Source of the DNA: CAIWHR01 sp963813415
GTDB lineage: Bacteria > Pseudomonadota > Gammaproteobacteria > Burkholderiales > Casimicrobiaceae
Assembly: GCA_963813415.1 (NCBI GenBank)
Contig: CAWEYW010000007.1
Location: 186,001-250,000 of the forward strand
DNA: 64,000 bases
Direction: 5' to 3'
The notes under the pieces are model-generated. The model was given only the letters and a program-made list of their open reading frames with translations, made no database searches and was not told the origin of the DNA. Below are positions 1-8,218 of this stretch, piece by piece. Positions within the stretch are counted from its first letter, which is position 1. Every line of letters begins with the position of its first letter. The position numbers and the translations under genes were made by a program.

Positions 1-591
1 ATCCGGGATTTTCCGGAGTACTACCCCCTGTATTCGACGAAGCAGTATCGCTACAACAACATCACCCAGCCCAATCGCAACCGCCTGCTGTGGACCGATC
101 CCTACGTGGACGGCATGAAGACCGGTCACACGGAAGCGGCAGGCTGGTGTCTCATCGCGTCCGCCAAGCGCGGCGAGCGCCGCCTGCTTTCGGTGGTGCT
201 TGGCGCCACCTCCGACAATGCCCGGGCGAGTGAGAGCCAGAAGCTCCTCAACTACGGCTTCCAGGCCTTCGACACGGTGCAGCTCTATCAGACCGGACAG
301 CCGATCTCGACCTTGCGTGTCTGGAAAGGGGCGCAGGGCCAGGTGCCGGCGGGCTTCATCGCCGAGCACTACATGACCCTGCCGAAGGGGCGCACCGACA
401 AGCTCGCGCTCTCGATGACGGCGGTCGAGCCGTTGACCGCACCGGTGACCAAGGGCCAGCGGGTCGGGGTGGTGAAGGTGGCGTTCGAGGGGCGGCCGGT
501 GACGGAATTCCCGCTCGTCGCCCTCCAGGACGTGCCGCTCGGCAACATCATGGGGCGTGCGTGGGACACCGTGCGCCTATGGTTCAAGTGA
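1..591 (+). CDS. dacC: D-alanyl-D-alanine carboxypeptidase (PBP5/6 family), C-terminal part
   Basis: Periplasmic low-molecular-weight penicillin-binding protein that removes the terminal D-Ala from peptidoglycan pentapeptides. The reading frame is open from base 1, so the serine active-site part lies upstream of the window. The KTG triad is visible at bases 118-126 (MKTGHTEAAGW), followed by the beta-rich PBP5 C-terminal domain. The last residues (GNIMGRAWDTVRLWFK) form the amphipathic membrane anchor typical of DacA/DacC. It ends 55 bases before the D-amino-acid aminotransferase start, a pairing common in betaproteobacteria. dacA versus dacC cannot be decided from this part. Confidence 0.9.
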   Translation: MRDFPEYYPLYSTKQYRYNNITQPNRNRLLWTDPYVDGMKTGHTEAAGWCLIASAKRGERRLLSVVLGATSDNARASESQKLLNYGFQAFDTVQLYQTGQPISTLRVWKGAQGQVPAGFIAEHYMTLPKGRTDKLALSMTAVEPLTAPVTKGQRVGVVKVAFEGRPVTEFPLVALQDVPLGNIMGRAWDTVRLWFK

Positions 592-646
592 CGACTTGCG
601 GCCACGCGGGGCGCTCCCGCTTCGCGATAACTTTCAAGGACCGGCC

Positions 647-1507
647 ATGATCGTGTACCTCAACGGCGACTTCCTGCCCCTGGAAGACGCGAAGATCTCC
701 GTGCTCGATCGCGGCTTCATCTATGGCGACGGCGTCTACGAGCTCGTTCCGGTCTACGGGCGCGAGCCCTTCCGCCTCCCGCACCATCTCGCGCGCCTGC
801 AGCACAGCCTCGGCGGCATCGGCCTCGCCAACCCGCATTCCGATGCCGAATGGGAGCGCATCATACGGCGGCTGATCGCGGAGCAGCCGTTCGATGACCA
901 GGGCGTCTATCTCCAGATCACGCGCGGGGTCGCGAAGCGCGACCATGCCTTCCCGGTCGGCGTGACGCCGACGGTGTTCATGATGAGCAATCCGCTGGCG
1001 ACCCCGACCGCGGAGCAGGTCGCGCGCGGCGTCGCGGTGGTCACGGCCGAGGACAATCGCTGGCAGCGCTGCGACCTGAAGACGATCTCGCTGCTCGGCA
1101 ACGTCCTGATGCGCCAGCTGGCGGCGGAAGCGGGGGCCGCGGAGACGGTCATGTTCCGCAACGGCTATCTCACCGAAGCCTCGGCGTCGAACGTGCTGGT
1201 CGTGATCGCCGGCACCATCGTCGCGCCGCCCAAGGACAACCTCATCCTCCCGGGCATCACCTACGACGCGGCCATCGAGTTCGCCCGCGAGGGTGGCGTT
1301 CCGTTCGCCATTCGCCCGGTCACGCGCGAGGAAGCGCTGCGCGCGGACGAAATGTGGCTGTCGTCCTCCACCAAGGAGGTGCTGGCGGTCACGACGGTCG
1401 ACGGCAAGCCGTTTGCATCCGGCGTGCCGGGCCCGGTGTTCCGGCGTGTCCACGCGCTGTTCCAGCAGGCCAAGATGCGCTCCCGCGCGGCAGCGGCCCA
1501 CGCCTGA
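647..1507 (+). CDS. dat: D-amino-acid aminotransferase (class IV PLP)
   Basis: Transfers amino groups between D-amino acids and 2-oxo acids, supplying D-Ala and D-Glu for peptidoglycan; cytosolic. 286 residues, normal for the family. The N-terminus MIVYLNGDFLPLEDAKIS and RGFIYGDGVYEL match branched-chain/D-amino-acid class IV enzymes. The PLP lysine is K145 in the segment DLKTISLLGN, the position known for Bacillus DAAT, and LTEASASNVLVV is the phosphate-binding segment. The ATG at 647 follows AAGGA at about 635-639; the frame is open further upstream but that part is not conserved. It follows the carboxypeptidase gene and fits a cell-wall D-Ala role. A branched-chain aminotransferase specificity is less likely given its length and context. 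Confidence 0.88.
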   Translation: MIVYLNGDFLPLEDAKISVLDRGFIYGDGVYELVPVYGREPFRLPHHLARLQHSLGGIGLANPHSDAEWERIIRRLIAEQPFDDQGVYLQITRGVAKRDHAFPVGVTPTVFMMSNPLATPTAEQVARGVAVVTAEDNRWQRCDLKTISLLGNVLMRQLAAEAGAAETVMFRNGYLTEASASNVLVVIAGTIVAPPKDNLILPGITYDAAIEFAREGGVPFAIRPVTREEALRADEMWLSSSTKEVLAVTTVDGKPFASGVPGPVFRRVHALFQQAKMRSRAAAAHA

Positions 1508-1522
1508 TCTGCCCTGGTAGTG

Positions 1523-2053
1523 CTAGACCGGCGGCAGGTCCTGCGGCATGGCATAGCCGCCATGCACGAACACCAGCCCGACCCCGGGCCGGCGCTCGCA
1601 ATGCTCGACCTCGCCGACGAACAGCACGTGGTCGCCCATGCGCTGCCGGGCGAAGTGGCGGCACTCCAGCCATGCCACGCATCCCTCGATGAGGGGGACG
1701 TCCGCGATGCCCAGCCGGTACGCCAGGCCCGCGAAACGGTCCTCGTGCGGCTCGGAAAAGCGTCGGGCGAGCTCGACCTGGTCGTGCGCCAGCACATTGA
1801 CGGTGTATCGGTCCGAGCTCTCGAACGCCGCAAGGGTGTTCGCGCGCCGGTGCAGGCTCCAGAGGATGAGCGGCGGCTCGAGCGACAGCGCGTTGAAGGA
1901 GTTCGCCGTGAACCCGGCGTAGCCGCCGTCCGGGGCGCGCGCACAGATCACCGTCACGCCGGTGGCGAACTGCGCCAGCGCGTCGCGGAACTGACGTTCG
2001 GAGAACGCTGGCGCAAGACGCGGGGACGCGGCATCGGGAGGCAAGGTGGACAA
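1523..2053 (-). CDS. Flavin reductase family protein (FMN-binding split barrel)
   Basis: Small NAD(P)H:flavin oxidoreductase that delivers reduced flavin to two-component monooxygenases. About 176 residues. The family pattern is clear: RDALAQFATGVTVICA, the flavin-contact stretch GFTANSFNALSLEPPL, then FAVNVL-like YTVNVLAHDQ and the C-terminal GDHVLFVGEVE. The start is uncertain: I place it at a TTG (2053), because upstream in-frame codons to 2251 are low-complexity and would run into the cfa promoter region. It sits alone on the minus strand, divergent from cfa, with no monooxygenase partner in view, so its physiological substrate is unknown. Confidence 0.78.
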   Translation of the reverse strand: MSTLPPDAASPRLAPAFSERQFRDALAQFATGVTVICARAPDGGYAGFTANSFNALSLEPPLILWSLHRRANTLAAFESSDRYTVNVLAHDQVELARRFSEPHEDRFAGLAYRLGIADVPLIEGCVAWLECRHFARQRMGDHVLFVGEVEHCERRPGVGLVFVHGGYAMPQDLPPV

Positions 2054-2266
2054 GGGCGAGGCGCCCGAAGGCGAGCAGGTTGAAGCCCGATGGTAGGCAG
2101 CGCCATCCCGGGTGTCAAAACGCCCCGCCGGCGACGGGGGCCGGGGAGAACTACGCGGCTCCTTGATCTTTGTAGGACAGGGCCGACTGCGCGCCGGCGC
2201 CGAGGCTGCTAAACTCATTTGCCCCCATGGGATGCGGGGCCCGTTTCCCACAGGCGATCCACCGAC

Positions 2267-3469
2267 ATGCCCGAGCCACTGCAGAAGATGATTGCGAGCC
2301 GGTACGCCGGCAAGGAATTGCCCATTGCGCTGGTGCTGCCCGATGGAGGACGACTGCCCCTGTCGTCAAGCCCCGAGGTGGAGATCACGGCGCGCAGCTG
2401 GCGGGGCCTGAAGGCGCTCGCGGCGCCTGCACTGGGCAGCCTTGCCAAGGCCTACGTGCATGGCGAGATCGATTTTTCCGGCAGCGCGCGGCGCATCCTC
2501 GGCATTGCCGAGTCGATCGTCGGCAGCGTGACGCACGGCAAGGAGCCGGTGAGTGCGCGCTGGCGCCAGCTCGTGCACCAGCGTCGCAGCAACCGCAAGA
2601 ACATCCAGTATCACTACGACGTCTCCAACGCCTTCTACCGGCTGTGGCTCGACGCCCGCATGGTCTACTCCTGCGCATACTTCCACGCGGAGTCCGACAC
2701 GCTCGACCAGGCGCAGGCGCAGAAGCTCGACCATATCTGCCGCAAGCTCCAGCTGCAGGAGGGCGAGAAATTCCTCGACATCGGCTGCGGCTGGGGCGGG
2801 CTCATTTTCTGGGCCGCCGAGAACTACGGCGTACGCGCCAAGGGGATCACGCTCTCGCAGAACCAGTTCGATCATGTCCGCGCGCAGATCGAAGCCCGCG
2901 GCCTGGCGGGAAAGGTGGAGGTGCAGCTGCTCGACTACCTCGAGCTGCCCGAGTCGGAGCTCTACGACAAGGTGGCGAGCGTCGGCATGTTCGAGCACGT
3001 GGGCGTGGCTCGGTTTCCGCGCTACTTCGGCAAGATCAACCGCGTGCTGAAGCCGGGCGGACTCGTCCTGAATCACGGCATCACGCACAACTGGCTGGGA
3101 AGCACCAGCCTCGGCAGCGGCATCGGTGATTTCGTCGAGGAGTACGTGTTCCCTGGAGGCGAGCTGACGCACGTGTCCAGGGTGATCGACGGCCTCGCGG
3201 CGCAGGGGCTCGAGCTCCTGGACGCAGAGGCGCTGCGCGAGCACTACGGCCGCACGCTGTGGCATTGGGTCGATCGGCTGGAACAGAACACCGAAGCCGC
3301 GCGCGCGGAAGTCGGGGAAGAGAAGTTCCGGATCTGGCGCATCTATCTCGCAGGCTCGGCGCACGCCTTCGATCGTGGCTGGCTCAACCTCTTCCAGCTG
3401 CTCGCCGGCAAGCCGCACGCGGACGGACGCCTGCCCCATCCGTTCACGCGCGAGTACATGTACCGGTGA
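2267..3469 (+). CDS. cfa: Cyclopropane-fatty-acyl-phospholipid synthase
   Basis: SAM-dependent methylene transfer to cis double bonds of membrane phospholipid acyl chains, at the inner membrane surface; a stationary-phase and acid-stress adaptation. 400 residues from ATG 2267. The N-terminal lipid-binding part precedes the class I methyltransferase fold with FLDIGCGWGGL at about residues 169-179. Upstream are NIQYHYDVSNAFYRLWLD and YSCAYF, hallmark CFA synthase segments; EHVGVARFPRYF and LNHGITH follow. An ATG at 2219 in the same frame is available but adds a non-conserved tail. Transcribed divergently from the flavin reductase. A TAAACT at about 2209 could be its -10 element. Confidence 0.93.
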   Translation: MPEPLQKMIASRYAGKELPIALVLPDGGRLPLSSSPEVEITARSWRGLKALAAPALGSLAKAYVHGEIDFSGSARRILGIAESIVGSVTHGKEPVSARWRQLVHQRRSNRKNIQYHYDVSNAFYRLWLDARMVYSCAYFHAESDTLDQAQAQKLDHICRKLQLQEGEKFLDIGCGWGGLIFWAAENYGVRAKGITLSQNQFDHVRAQIEARGLAGKVEVQLLDYLELPESELYDKVASVGMFEHVGVARFPRYFGKINRVLKPGGLVLNHGITHNWLGSTSLGSGIGDFVEEYVFPGGELTHVSRVIDGLAAQGLELLDAEALREHYGRTLWHWVDRLEQNTEAARAEVGEEKFRIWRIYLAGSAHAFDRGWLNLFQLLAGKPHADGRLPHPFTREYMYR

Positions 3470-3560
3470 GCCGATGCGGGGCGCGCGGTGGACGGCGCGC
3501 TCCAGGGCACCTGCTGGAATTCCCGCGGTCCGACCCCACATCGGAGCTTTGGAGCCGCCC

Positions 3561-3851
3561 ATGCCTATCCTGCCCACCCTGCAATCCCCTCCTGGCGAGT
3601 CCCTGCTGGTGTTTCCGTGCGCGTTCCCGATCAAGATCATGGGACTGACGCAGGACAGCTTCGCGCAGACGATCGTCGAGATCGTCCAGAAGCACGCGCC
3701 CGATTTCGACGCGCGAACGCTGGAGATGCGCGCGTCGACGGCCGGCAAGTACCTCTCGCTGACCTGCACGGTCAACGCGATCTCGCGCGAGCAACTCGAC
3801 GAGCTCTATCGCGAGCTCTCGTCGCACCCCATGGTCACGATGGTCCTGTGA
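3561..3851 (+). CDS. ybeD: YbeD family protein (DUF493)
   Basis: Small cytosolic ACT-like protein of unknown biochemical role that is almost always found next to lipB. 96 residues from ATG 3561. Family features seen are LLVFPCAFPIKIMG near the N-terminus, then KYLSLTCTVNAISREQLDELY and the closing HPMVTMVL. It ends 22 bases before the lipB start, consistent with one operon ybeD-lipB-lipA. The frame is open far upstream (into the cfa 3' end), but the conserved domain begins near residue 14, so this ATG fits best. Confidence 0.88.
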   Translation: MPILPTLQSPPGESLLVFPCAFPIKIMGLTQDSFAQTIVEIVQKHAPDFDARTLEMRASTAGKYLSLTCTVNAISREQLDELYRELSSHPMVTMVL

Positions 3852-3873
3852 AGGTGACGGTCCGCCCGGCGCG

Positions 3874-4542
3874 ATGAATGCCTCGGCGCGGGACGAGGTC
3901 GCGCTGGCGGAAACGGACCTTCGGGTGCGCCCGCTCGGCCGCACCCCGTACGAATCGACGTGGCGTGCGATGCAGGCCTTCACCGCCGGCCGCACGCCCG
4001 GGGTCCCCGATGAGATCTGGATCACCGAGCACGAGCCGGTCTATACCCTGGGGCTGGCCGGACGGCCGCAGCACGTGCGCGACACGCGGGGCATCCCGGT
4101 GCTCAAGGTCGATCGCGGCGGCCAGGTGACCTATCACGGTCCCGGCCAGCTGATCGTGTACGTGCTGCTCGACCTGCGGCGTTCGCGCACCGGCGTTCGC
4201 GCGCTGGTGCGGGCGCTGGAAGGCGCAGTGATAGACTGGCTCGCAATGCAGGAAATCGCCGCCTACGGGAAGGAAAGCGCTCCTGGCGTGTACACCCGCA
4301 TCGGCGGCGCGGAAGCCAAGATCGGCGCACTCGGCCTGCGCGTCAGGAACGGCTGCACCTACCACGGCCTGAGCCTCAACGTGAACATGGACCTCGCGCC
4401 CTTCCTGGACATCGATCCCTGCGGCTATCCCGGACTCGCCGTGACGCAGGTCGCGGACTTCGTCGACCCTCCGTCCCTCGAGCGCGCCGGACAGGAGCTG
4501 GCGCAGCACGTCGCCAGCCACGTCGCGCGCGCAGGGCACTGA
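3874..4542 (+). CDS. lipB: Lipoyl(octanoyl) transferase LipB
   Basis: Moves the octanoyl group from acyl carrier protein to lipoyl domains of 2-oxoacid dehydrogenases and GcvH, forming a thioester on a catalytic cysteine. 222 residues. Visible motifs are RGGQVTYHGPGQLIVY (substrate pocket), AKIGALG with the catalytic lysine at about residue 149, and NGCTYHGLSLNVN with the nucleophile cysteine at about residue 161. ATG 3874 lies 22 bases after ybeD. The stop codon shares one base with the lipA ATG (TGATG), so the two are translationally coupled. Confidence 0.95.
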   Translation: MNASARDEVALAETDLRVRPLGRTPYESTWRAMQAFTAGRTPGVPDEIWITEHEPVYTLGLAGRPQHVRDTRGIPVLKVDRGGQVTYHGPGQLIVYVLLDLRRSRTGVRALVRALEGAVIDWLAMQEIAAYGKESAPGVYTRIGGAEAKIGALGLRVRNGCTYHGLSLNVNMDLAPFLDIDPCGYPGLAVTQVADFVDPPSLERAGQELAQHVASHVARAGH

Positions 4543-5522
4543 TGGACAAGCCCGCCGCTACCCTCGCGACTGCCCCCGGCATCAAGCAGAAGGGCGAGAG
4601 CAAGACCGCGCGCATCCCGATAAAGATCGTTCCGGCCGAGCGTCTCGCCAAGCCTGAATGGATCAGGGCGCGCGCGCCATCGTCGCCGCGCTTTGCGGAG
4701 ATCAAGCGAATCCTGCGCGACAACAGCCTGCACACGGTGTGCGAAGAGGCCTCGTGCCCGAACATCGGCGAATGCTTCAGCAAGGGCACGGCGACGTTCA
4801 TGATCATGGGCGACCTGTGCACCCGCCGCTGCCCGTTCTGCGACGTGGGCCACGGGCGGCCGCTGCCGCTCGACCCCGAGGAGCCCGACAATCTCGCGCG
4901 CACCATCGCCGCCATGCGCCTGCGCTATGTGGTGATCACCAGCGTGGATCGTGACGACCTGCGCGACGGCGGTGCGCAGCATTTCGTCGATTGCATTCGC
5001 GCCGTGCGCCTGCGCTCGCCGCAGACGCAGATCGAGGTGCTCGTGCCGGACTTCCGCGGCCGGCTCGAGCGCGCGCTGGCGATTCTCGCGGACGCGCCGC
5101 CGGACGTGATGAACCACAATCTCGAGACGGTGCCGCGGCTCTATCGCGAGGCGCGGCCGGGGTCCGATTACGCGCATTCCCTCACGCTGCTGCGCGAGTT
5201 CAAGCGCCGATTCCCGCACATCCCCACGAAGTCCGGACTGATGGTCGGGCTCGGCGAGACCGACGACGAGATTCTCGAGGTGCTGGCCGACATGCGCCGG
5301 CACGGGATCGACATGCTCACGCTCGGCCAGTACCTGCAGCCCAGTGGCGCACACCTGCCGGTGCGCCGCTACGTGCATCCCGATGCGTTCGCGATGTTCG
5401 AGCGCCGCGCGTACGAGCTCGGGTTCCGGCACGCGGCATGCGGGGCGATGGTGCGCTCGTCGTACCATGCCGATCGGCAGGCGGAAGAAGTGCTCGCGAC
5501 GGAACGCCAGCGCGACGTCTGA
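4542..5522 (+). CDS. lipA: Lipoyl synthase LipA (radical SAM)
   Basis: Radical SAM enzyme that inserts two sulfurs into octanoylated lipoyl domains. 326 residues. Both iron-sulfur clusters can be read: the auxiliary cluster cysteines at residues 67, 72 and 78 (CEEASCPNIGEC) and the radical SAM CxxxCxxC at 93, 97 and 100 (CTRRCPFC). The C-terminal RSSYHAD carries the arginine-serine-serine motif whose serine ligates the auxiliary cluster. It directly follows lipB, the standard order. It is convergent with mltA; no strong terminator is seen, only a weak hairpin at 5654-5670. Confidence 0.96.
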   Translation: MDKPAATLATAPGIKQKGESKTARIPIKIVPAERLAKPEWIRARAPSSPRFAEIKRILRDNSLHTVCEEASCPNIGECFSKGTATFMIMGDLCTRRCPFCDVGHGRPLPLDPEEPDNLARTIAAMRLRYVVITSVDRDDLRDGGAQHFVDCIRAVRLRSPQTQIEVLVPDFRGRLERALAILADAPPDVMNHNLETVPRLYREARPGSDYAHSLTLLREFKRRFPHIPTKSGLMVGLGETDDEILEVLADMRRHGIDMLTLGQYLQPSGAHLPVRRYVHPDAFAMFERRAYELGFRHAACGAMVRSSYHADRQAEEVLATERQRDV

Positions 5523-5653
5523 CGCAAGCACGCGGTTGTCGTGTTTGCCGAAATCGACGCTGGTGTCAGGCCAAACCCTGATCCCCAGATCTTGGCAGCG
5601 CGGAAGATTCGTTCGATCGTTTAGGTCAGGGTTCAGCCCGACGTATCCACGAT

Positions 5654-5670
5654 CGGTATCCGCGATACCG
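5654..5670. terminator. Weak hairpin between lipA and mltA
   Basis: CGGTATC and GATACCG form a 7-bp stem with a 3-base loop in the gap between two convergent genes. There is no run of four or more T on either side, so termination activity is only inferred from its position. Confidence 0.3.
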
Positions 5671-5693
5671 CCTGAAATTTCCGTGGTTCCGCT

Positions 5694-6917
5694 TCAGCCT
5701 GACGCTTTTCCAGCGCCGCAACACGCACCCGGCAGCGGCGCACCCTTCGGCCACAGGAGCCACATGCGGCCCTCCTGGCGCATCCGTCCGGCTTCACGCC
5801 CCGCATCATCGCCGAAGCCCCAGAAGAAGTCCGCACGCACCGCACCGCGGATCGCACCACCGGTATCCTGCGCCATCACGAGACGCGCAAGCGGGCGCGT
5901 CGTCGACGGGTACGTCGTCGCGAGGAACACCGGCGCACCGAGGGGCACCGCACGCACGTCGACGGCAACCGTGCGCTGCGCCAGGAGCGGCACGCCAAGG
6001 CTGCCGATCGGCCCATCGATCATCGCCTCGAGCGTGCCCTCGGGGAATCGCGGCACTTCGCGAAAGAACACGTAGCTCGGATTGCTTTCGAGGATTTCGG
6101 GCAGCTTCTCGGGATTGCTCAGTCCCCATGCGCGGATGTTCTGCAGGGACGTGCGCTCGAGCGGGATGTAGCCGCGGTCGGCGAGCACCCGGCCGATGGC
6201 CCGATACGGGTGTCCGTTCTGATCCGCATACCCGAGGCGCAGCACCTGGCCGTCCTCGAGCTGAATGCGTCCGGAGCCCTGGATCTCGAGGAAGAAGGCC
6301 TGGACGGGATCCTCGACATACACCAGCTCGTGCCCGGCAACCGGCGCGAGCCCTGCATCGATGCCGGTGCGATCCCAGTAAGGCACCACGCGCTTGCCGA
6401 GCACGCGACCGCGCAGGCGCTTGCCCTTGAGTTCCGGATAGAGCTCGGTCAGATCGATGGTGAGCAGGTCGTCGGGGGGTGCGTACAGCGGCACCGCGAA
6501 GCGTCCGTTGCGCGTACGGCTGCCCAAGAGCAGCGGCTCGTAGTAGCCGGTGACGAGTCCGGTGTCCCGCCCGTCCTGGCTGGTGATCTGGTATGGGCTA
6601 AAATGCTGCTCGAAGAACGCGCGCACCGTCGCCGCATCCGGTGAGGTGAGCAGCGTGGCGGCGCTGCACGGCACCTGCCAGGCCGGAGCCTTCGCTGCAT
6701 CGGCGAGCAGCGCCTTGCAACCGACGAGGAACGCGGGCCACGCGGCCTCGACGGGGTCGTCGCGCCAGCCCGGCAGCGCATCGAACGAGACCGCTCGGTA
6801 CAGGGCCGGCAATGAAGGCACCGCGGGTGCGGGCGTCGGCGGGGGGGCCGGAGGCGTCACCGCGCAAGCGGCGAGGAGGGTGACGAGCAGGAGCGGCAGC
6901 CAGCGCGCGTGTCGCAT
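5694..6917 (-). CDS. mltA: Membrane-bound lytic murein transglycosylase A
   Basis: Outer-membrane lipoprotein that cleaves peptidoglycan glycan strands with formation of 1,6-anhydromuramic acid. 407 residues from ATG 6917. The N-terminus MRHARWLPLLLVTLLAAC is a type II signal peptide with lipobox LAAC. MltA domain marks: TGLVTGYYEPLLLGS, YWDRTGID, QGSGRI, NPSYVFFRE, and the C-terminal 3D domain MAQDTGGAIRGAVRADFFWG, which contains the catalytic aspartate region. A longer start at 6953 is possible but would overlap the divergent small membrane gene at 6952. Convergent with lipA. Confidence 0.92.
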   Translation of the reverse strand: MRHARWLPLLLVTLLAACAVTPPAPPPTPAPAVPSLPALYRAVSFDALPGWRDDPVEAAWPAFLVGCKALLADAAKAPAWQVPCSAATLLTSPDAATVRAFFEQHFSPYQITSQDGRDTGLVTGYYEPLLLGSRTRNGRFAVPLYAPPDDLLTIDLTELYPELKGKRLRGRVLGKRVVPYWDRTGIDAGLAPVAGHELVYVEDPVQAFFLEIQGSGRIQLEDGQVLRLGYADQNGHPYRAIGRVLADRGYIPLERTSLQNIRAWGLSNPEKLPEILESNPSYVFFREVPRFPEGTLEAMIDGPIGSLGVPLLAQRTVAVDVRAVPLGAPVFLATTYPSTTRPLARLVMAQDTGGAIRGAVRADFFWGFGDDAGREAGRMRQEGRMWLLWPKGAPLPGACCGAGKASG

Positions 6918-6951
6918 CGAGCGCACATTGCGCGATGATTGGAAGCTTGCC

Positions 6952-7095
6952 ATGGAATGGTTTCTGCTCGAATCGGGCGTGGCACTGCTCATCGCCGGTC
7001 TCATCGTGTGGTGGACGATGCGCCCGCCGCGCCGCCGCGATGCATCCTCCGGAACCCCGAACGGCGTAGCCCCGGATGATCGCGGGGAGGGTTGA
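6952..7095 (+). CDS. Small single-pass membrane protein, unknown function
   Basis: A 47-residue reading frame divergent from mltA. GGAAG sits seven bases before the ATG. The protein begins MEWFLLESGVALLIAGLIVW, a single hydrophobic helix, followed by a basic stretch (RPPRRR) and a short acidic tail, the shape of a genuine micro-protein with N-out/C-in topology. It ends exactly one base before the end of apaG on the other strand. I do not recognise a family. The close fit between two real genes and the ribosome site support it; conservation is untested. Confidence 0.5.
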   Translation: MEWFLLESGVALLIAGLIVWWTMRPPRRRDASSGTPNGVAPDDRGEG

Positions 7096-7482
7096 TCAGT
7101 GGAGCACGCGCGGAACGGAAAGCGTGAACTGCGGGATCGGCACTTCGAACGTGCGTCCGTCCTCGCCCGCCATCTGGTAGCTCCCGTGCATCGTGCCCAT
7201 CGCGGTGGCAAGGGTCGTACCGCTGGTGTACTCGAAGCTCTCGCCGGGCTGCAGCAGCGGCTGCTGTCCCACCACGCCCAGTCCGCGCACTTCCTGCACG
7301 TTGTTGTCGGCGTCCGTGATGACCCAATGCCGGCTGATGAGCTGCGCCGGCACCTTGCCGCCGTTGGTCAGGGTGACCGTGTACGCGAACACGTACTGGT
7401 TGCGGGAGGGCTCGCTGCGATCCGCGAGGTAGGTCGTCCTGACGTCGACGTTGATCTCGTTCCGATTGACTTCTTCCATCAT
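7096..7482 (-). CDS. apaG: Co2+/Mg2+ efflux protein ApaG
   Basis: Small beta-sandwich (DUF525) protein; in enterobacteria linked to Co2+ resistance and Mg2+ efflux, biochemical role unsettled. 128 residues from ATG 7482 (an adjacent ATG at 7479 is equally possible), close to the usual 124-128. The N-terminal extension to 7533 is not conserved. Family segments seen: YVFAYTVTLTNGGKVPAQLISRHWVITDADN, GLGVVGQQPLLQPGESFEYTSG and the closing GTMHGSYQM. Divergent from rpe with only 34 bases between the starts, so the two share a compact promoter region. Confidence 0.9.
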   Translation of the reverse strand: MMEEVNRNEINVDVRTTYLADRSEPSRNQYVFAYTVTLTNGGKVPAQLISRHWVITDADNNVQEVRGLGVVGQQPLLQPGESFEYTSGTTLATAMGTMHGSYQMAGEDGRTFEVPIPQFTLSVPRVLH

Positions 7483-7516
7483 TGAACCTGCGTCAGTCAC
7501 GAGGAAATTATAAGCC

Positions 7517-8218
7517 ATGCCCGCCCATCGCATCGCGCCGTCGCTCCTGTCCGCGGACTTCGCGCGGCTCGGAGATGAAGTGCTTTCCGTCGTCGACGCG
7601 GGGGCGGACCTCGTTCATTTCGACGTGATGGACAACCATTACGTTCCCAACCTCACGATCGGCCCGCTGGTGTGCGCGGCGATCCGCCCCCATACGCGGG
7701 TTCCGATCGACGTGCATCTCATGGTGAAGCCCGTGGACCGCATCGTGCCGGACTTCGCCAAGGCCGGCGCCGACATCATCAGCTTCCATCCCGAGGCGTC
7801 CGAGCATGTCGACCGCACCATCGCGCTGATCCATGATTCGGGCTGCAAGGCCGGGCTCGTGTTCAATCCCGCGACCCCACTCGACTGGCTCGACTACACG
7901 CTGGAAAAGCTCGATCTCGTGCTGATCATGTCGGTGAATCCCGGCTTCGGCGGGCAATCGTTCATCGCCTCCGCGCTCGACAAGATCGTCGCCGCGCGCC
8001 GGCGCATCGACGACGTGCACGCGCGTACCGGACGCGAGATCATGCTCGAGGTTGATGGCGGCGTGAAGGTCGATAACATCGGCGCCATCGCGCGCGCCGG
8101 TGCCGATACCTTCGTCGCCGGCAGCGCGATCTTTTCGACCCCCGATTACGGCCGCACGATCGCCAGCATGCGACGCGAGCTCGCGACTGCGGCCGGCGCG
8201 ACCGTCACGGCGCGATGA
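7517..8218 (+). CDS. rpe: Ribulose-phosphate 3-epimerase
   Basis: Interconverts ribulose-5-phosphate and xylulose-5-phosphate in the pentose phosphate (or Calvin) cycle; cytosolic TIM barrel with a divalent metal. 233 residues. Metal and substrate motifs: IAPSLLSADFARL, VHFDVMDNHYVPN, IDVHLMV, MSVNPGFGGQSF and LEVDGGV. The stop overlaps the gph start as ATGA at 8215-8218, so the two are coupled. Erythrose-4-phosphate from this pathway feeds chorismate, which the trp genes downstream consume. Confidence 0.96.
   Translation: MPAHRIAPSLLSADFARLGDEVLSVVDAGADLVHFDVMDNHYVPNLTIGPLVCAAIRPHTRVPIDVHLMVKPVDRIVPDFAKAGADIISFHPEASEHVDRTIALIHDSGCKAGLVFNPATPLDWLDYTLEKLDLVLIMSVNPGFGGQSFIASALDKIVAARRRIDDVHARTGREIMLEVDGGVKVDNIGAIARAGADTFVAGSAIFSTPDYGRTIASMRRELATAAGATVTAR

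Noticed and set aside
2366..3775. 469-codon open frame on the minus strand opposite cfa
   Set aside because: It mirrors cfa and ybeD; the protein is Arg/Ala/Glu-rich with no domain, while the plus-strand genes are clear family members.
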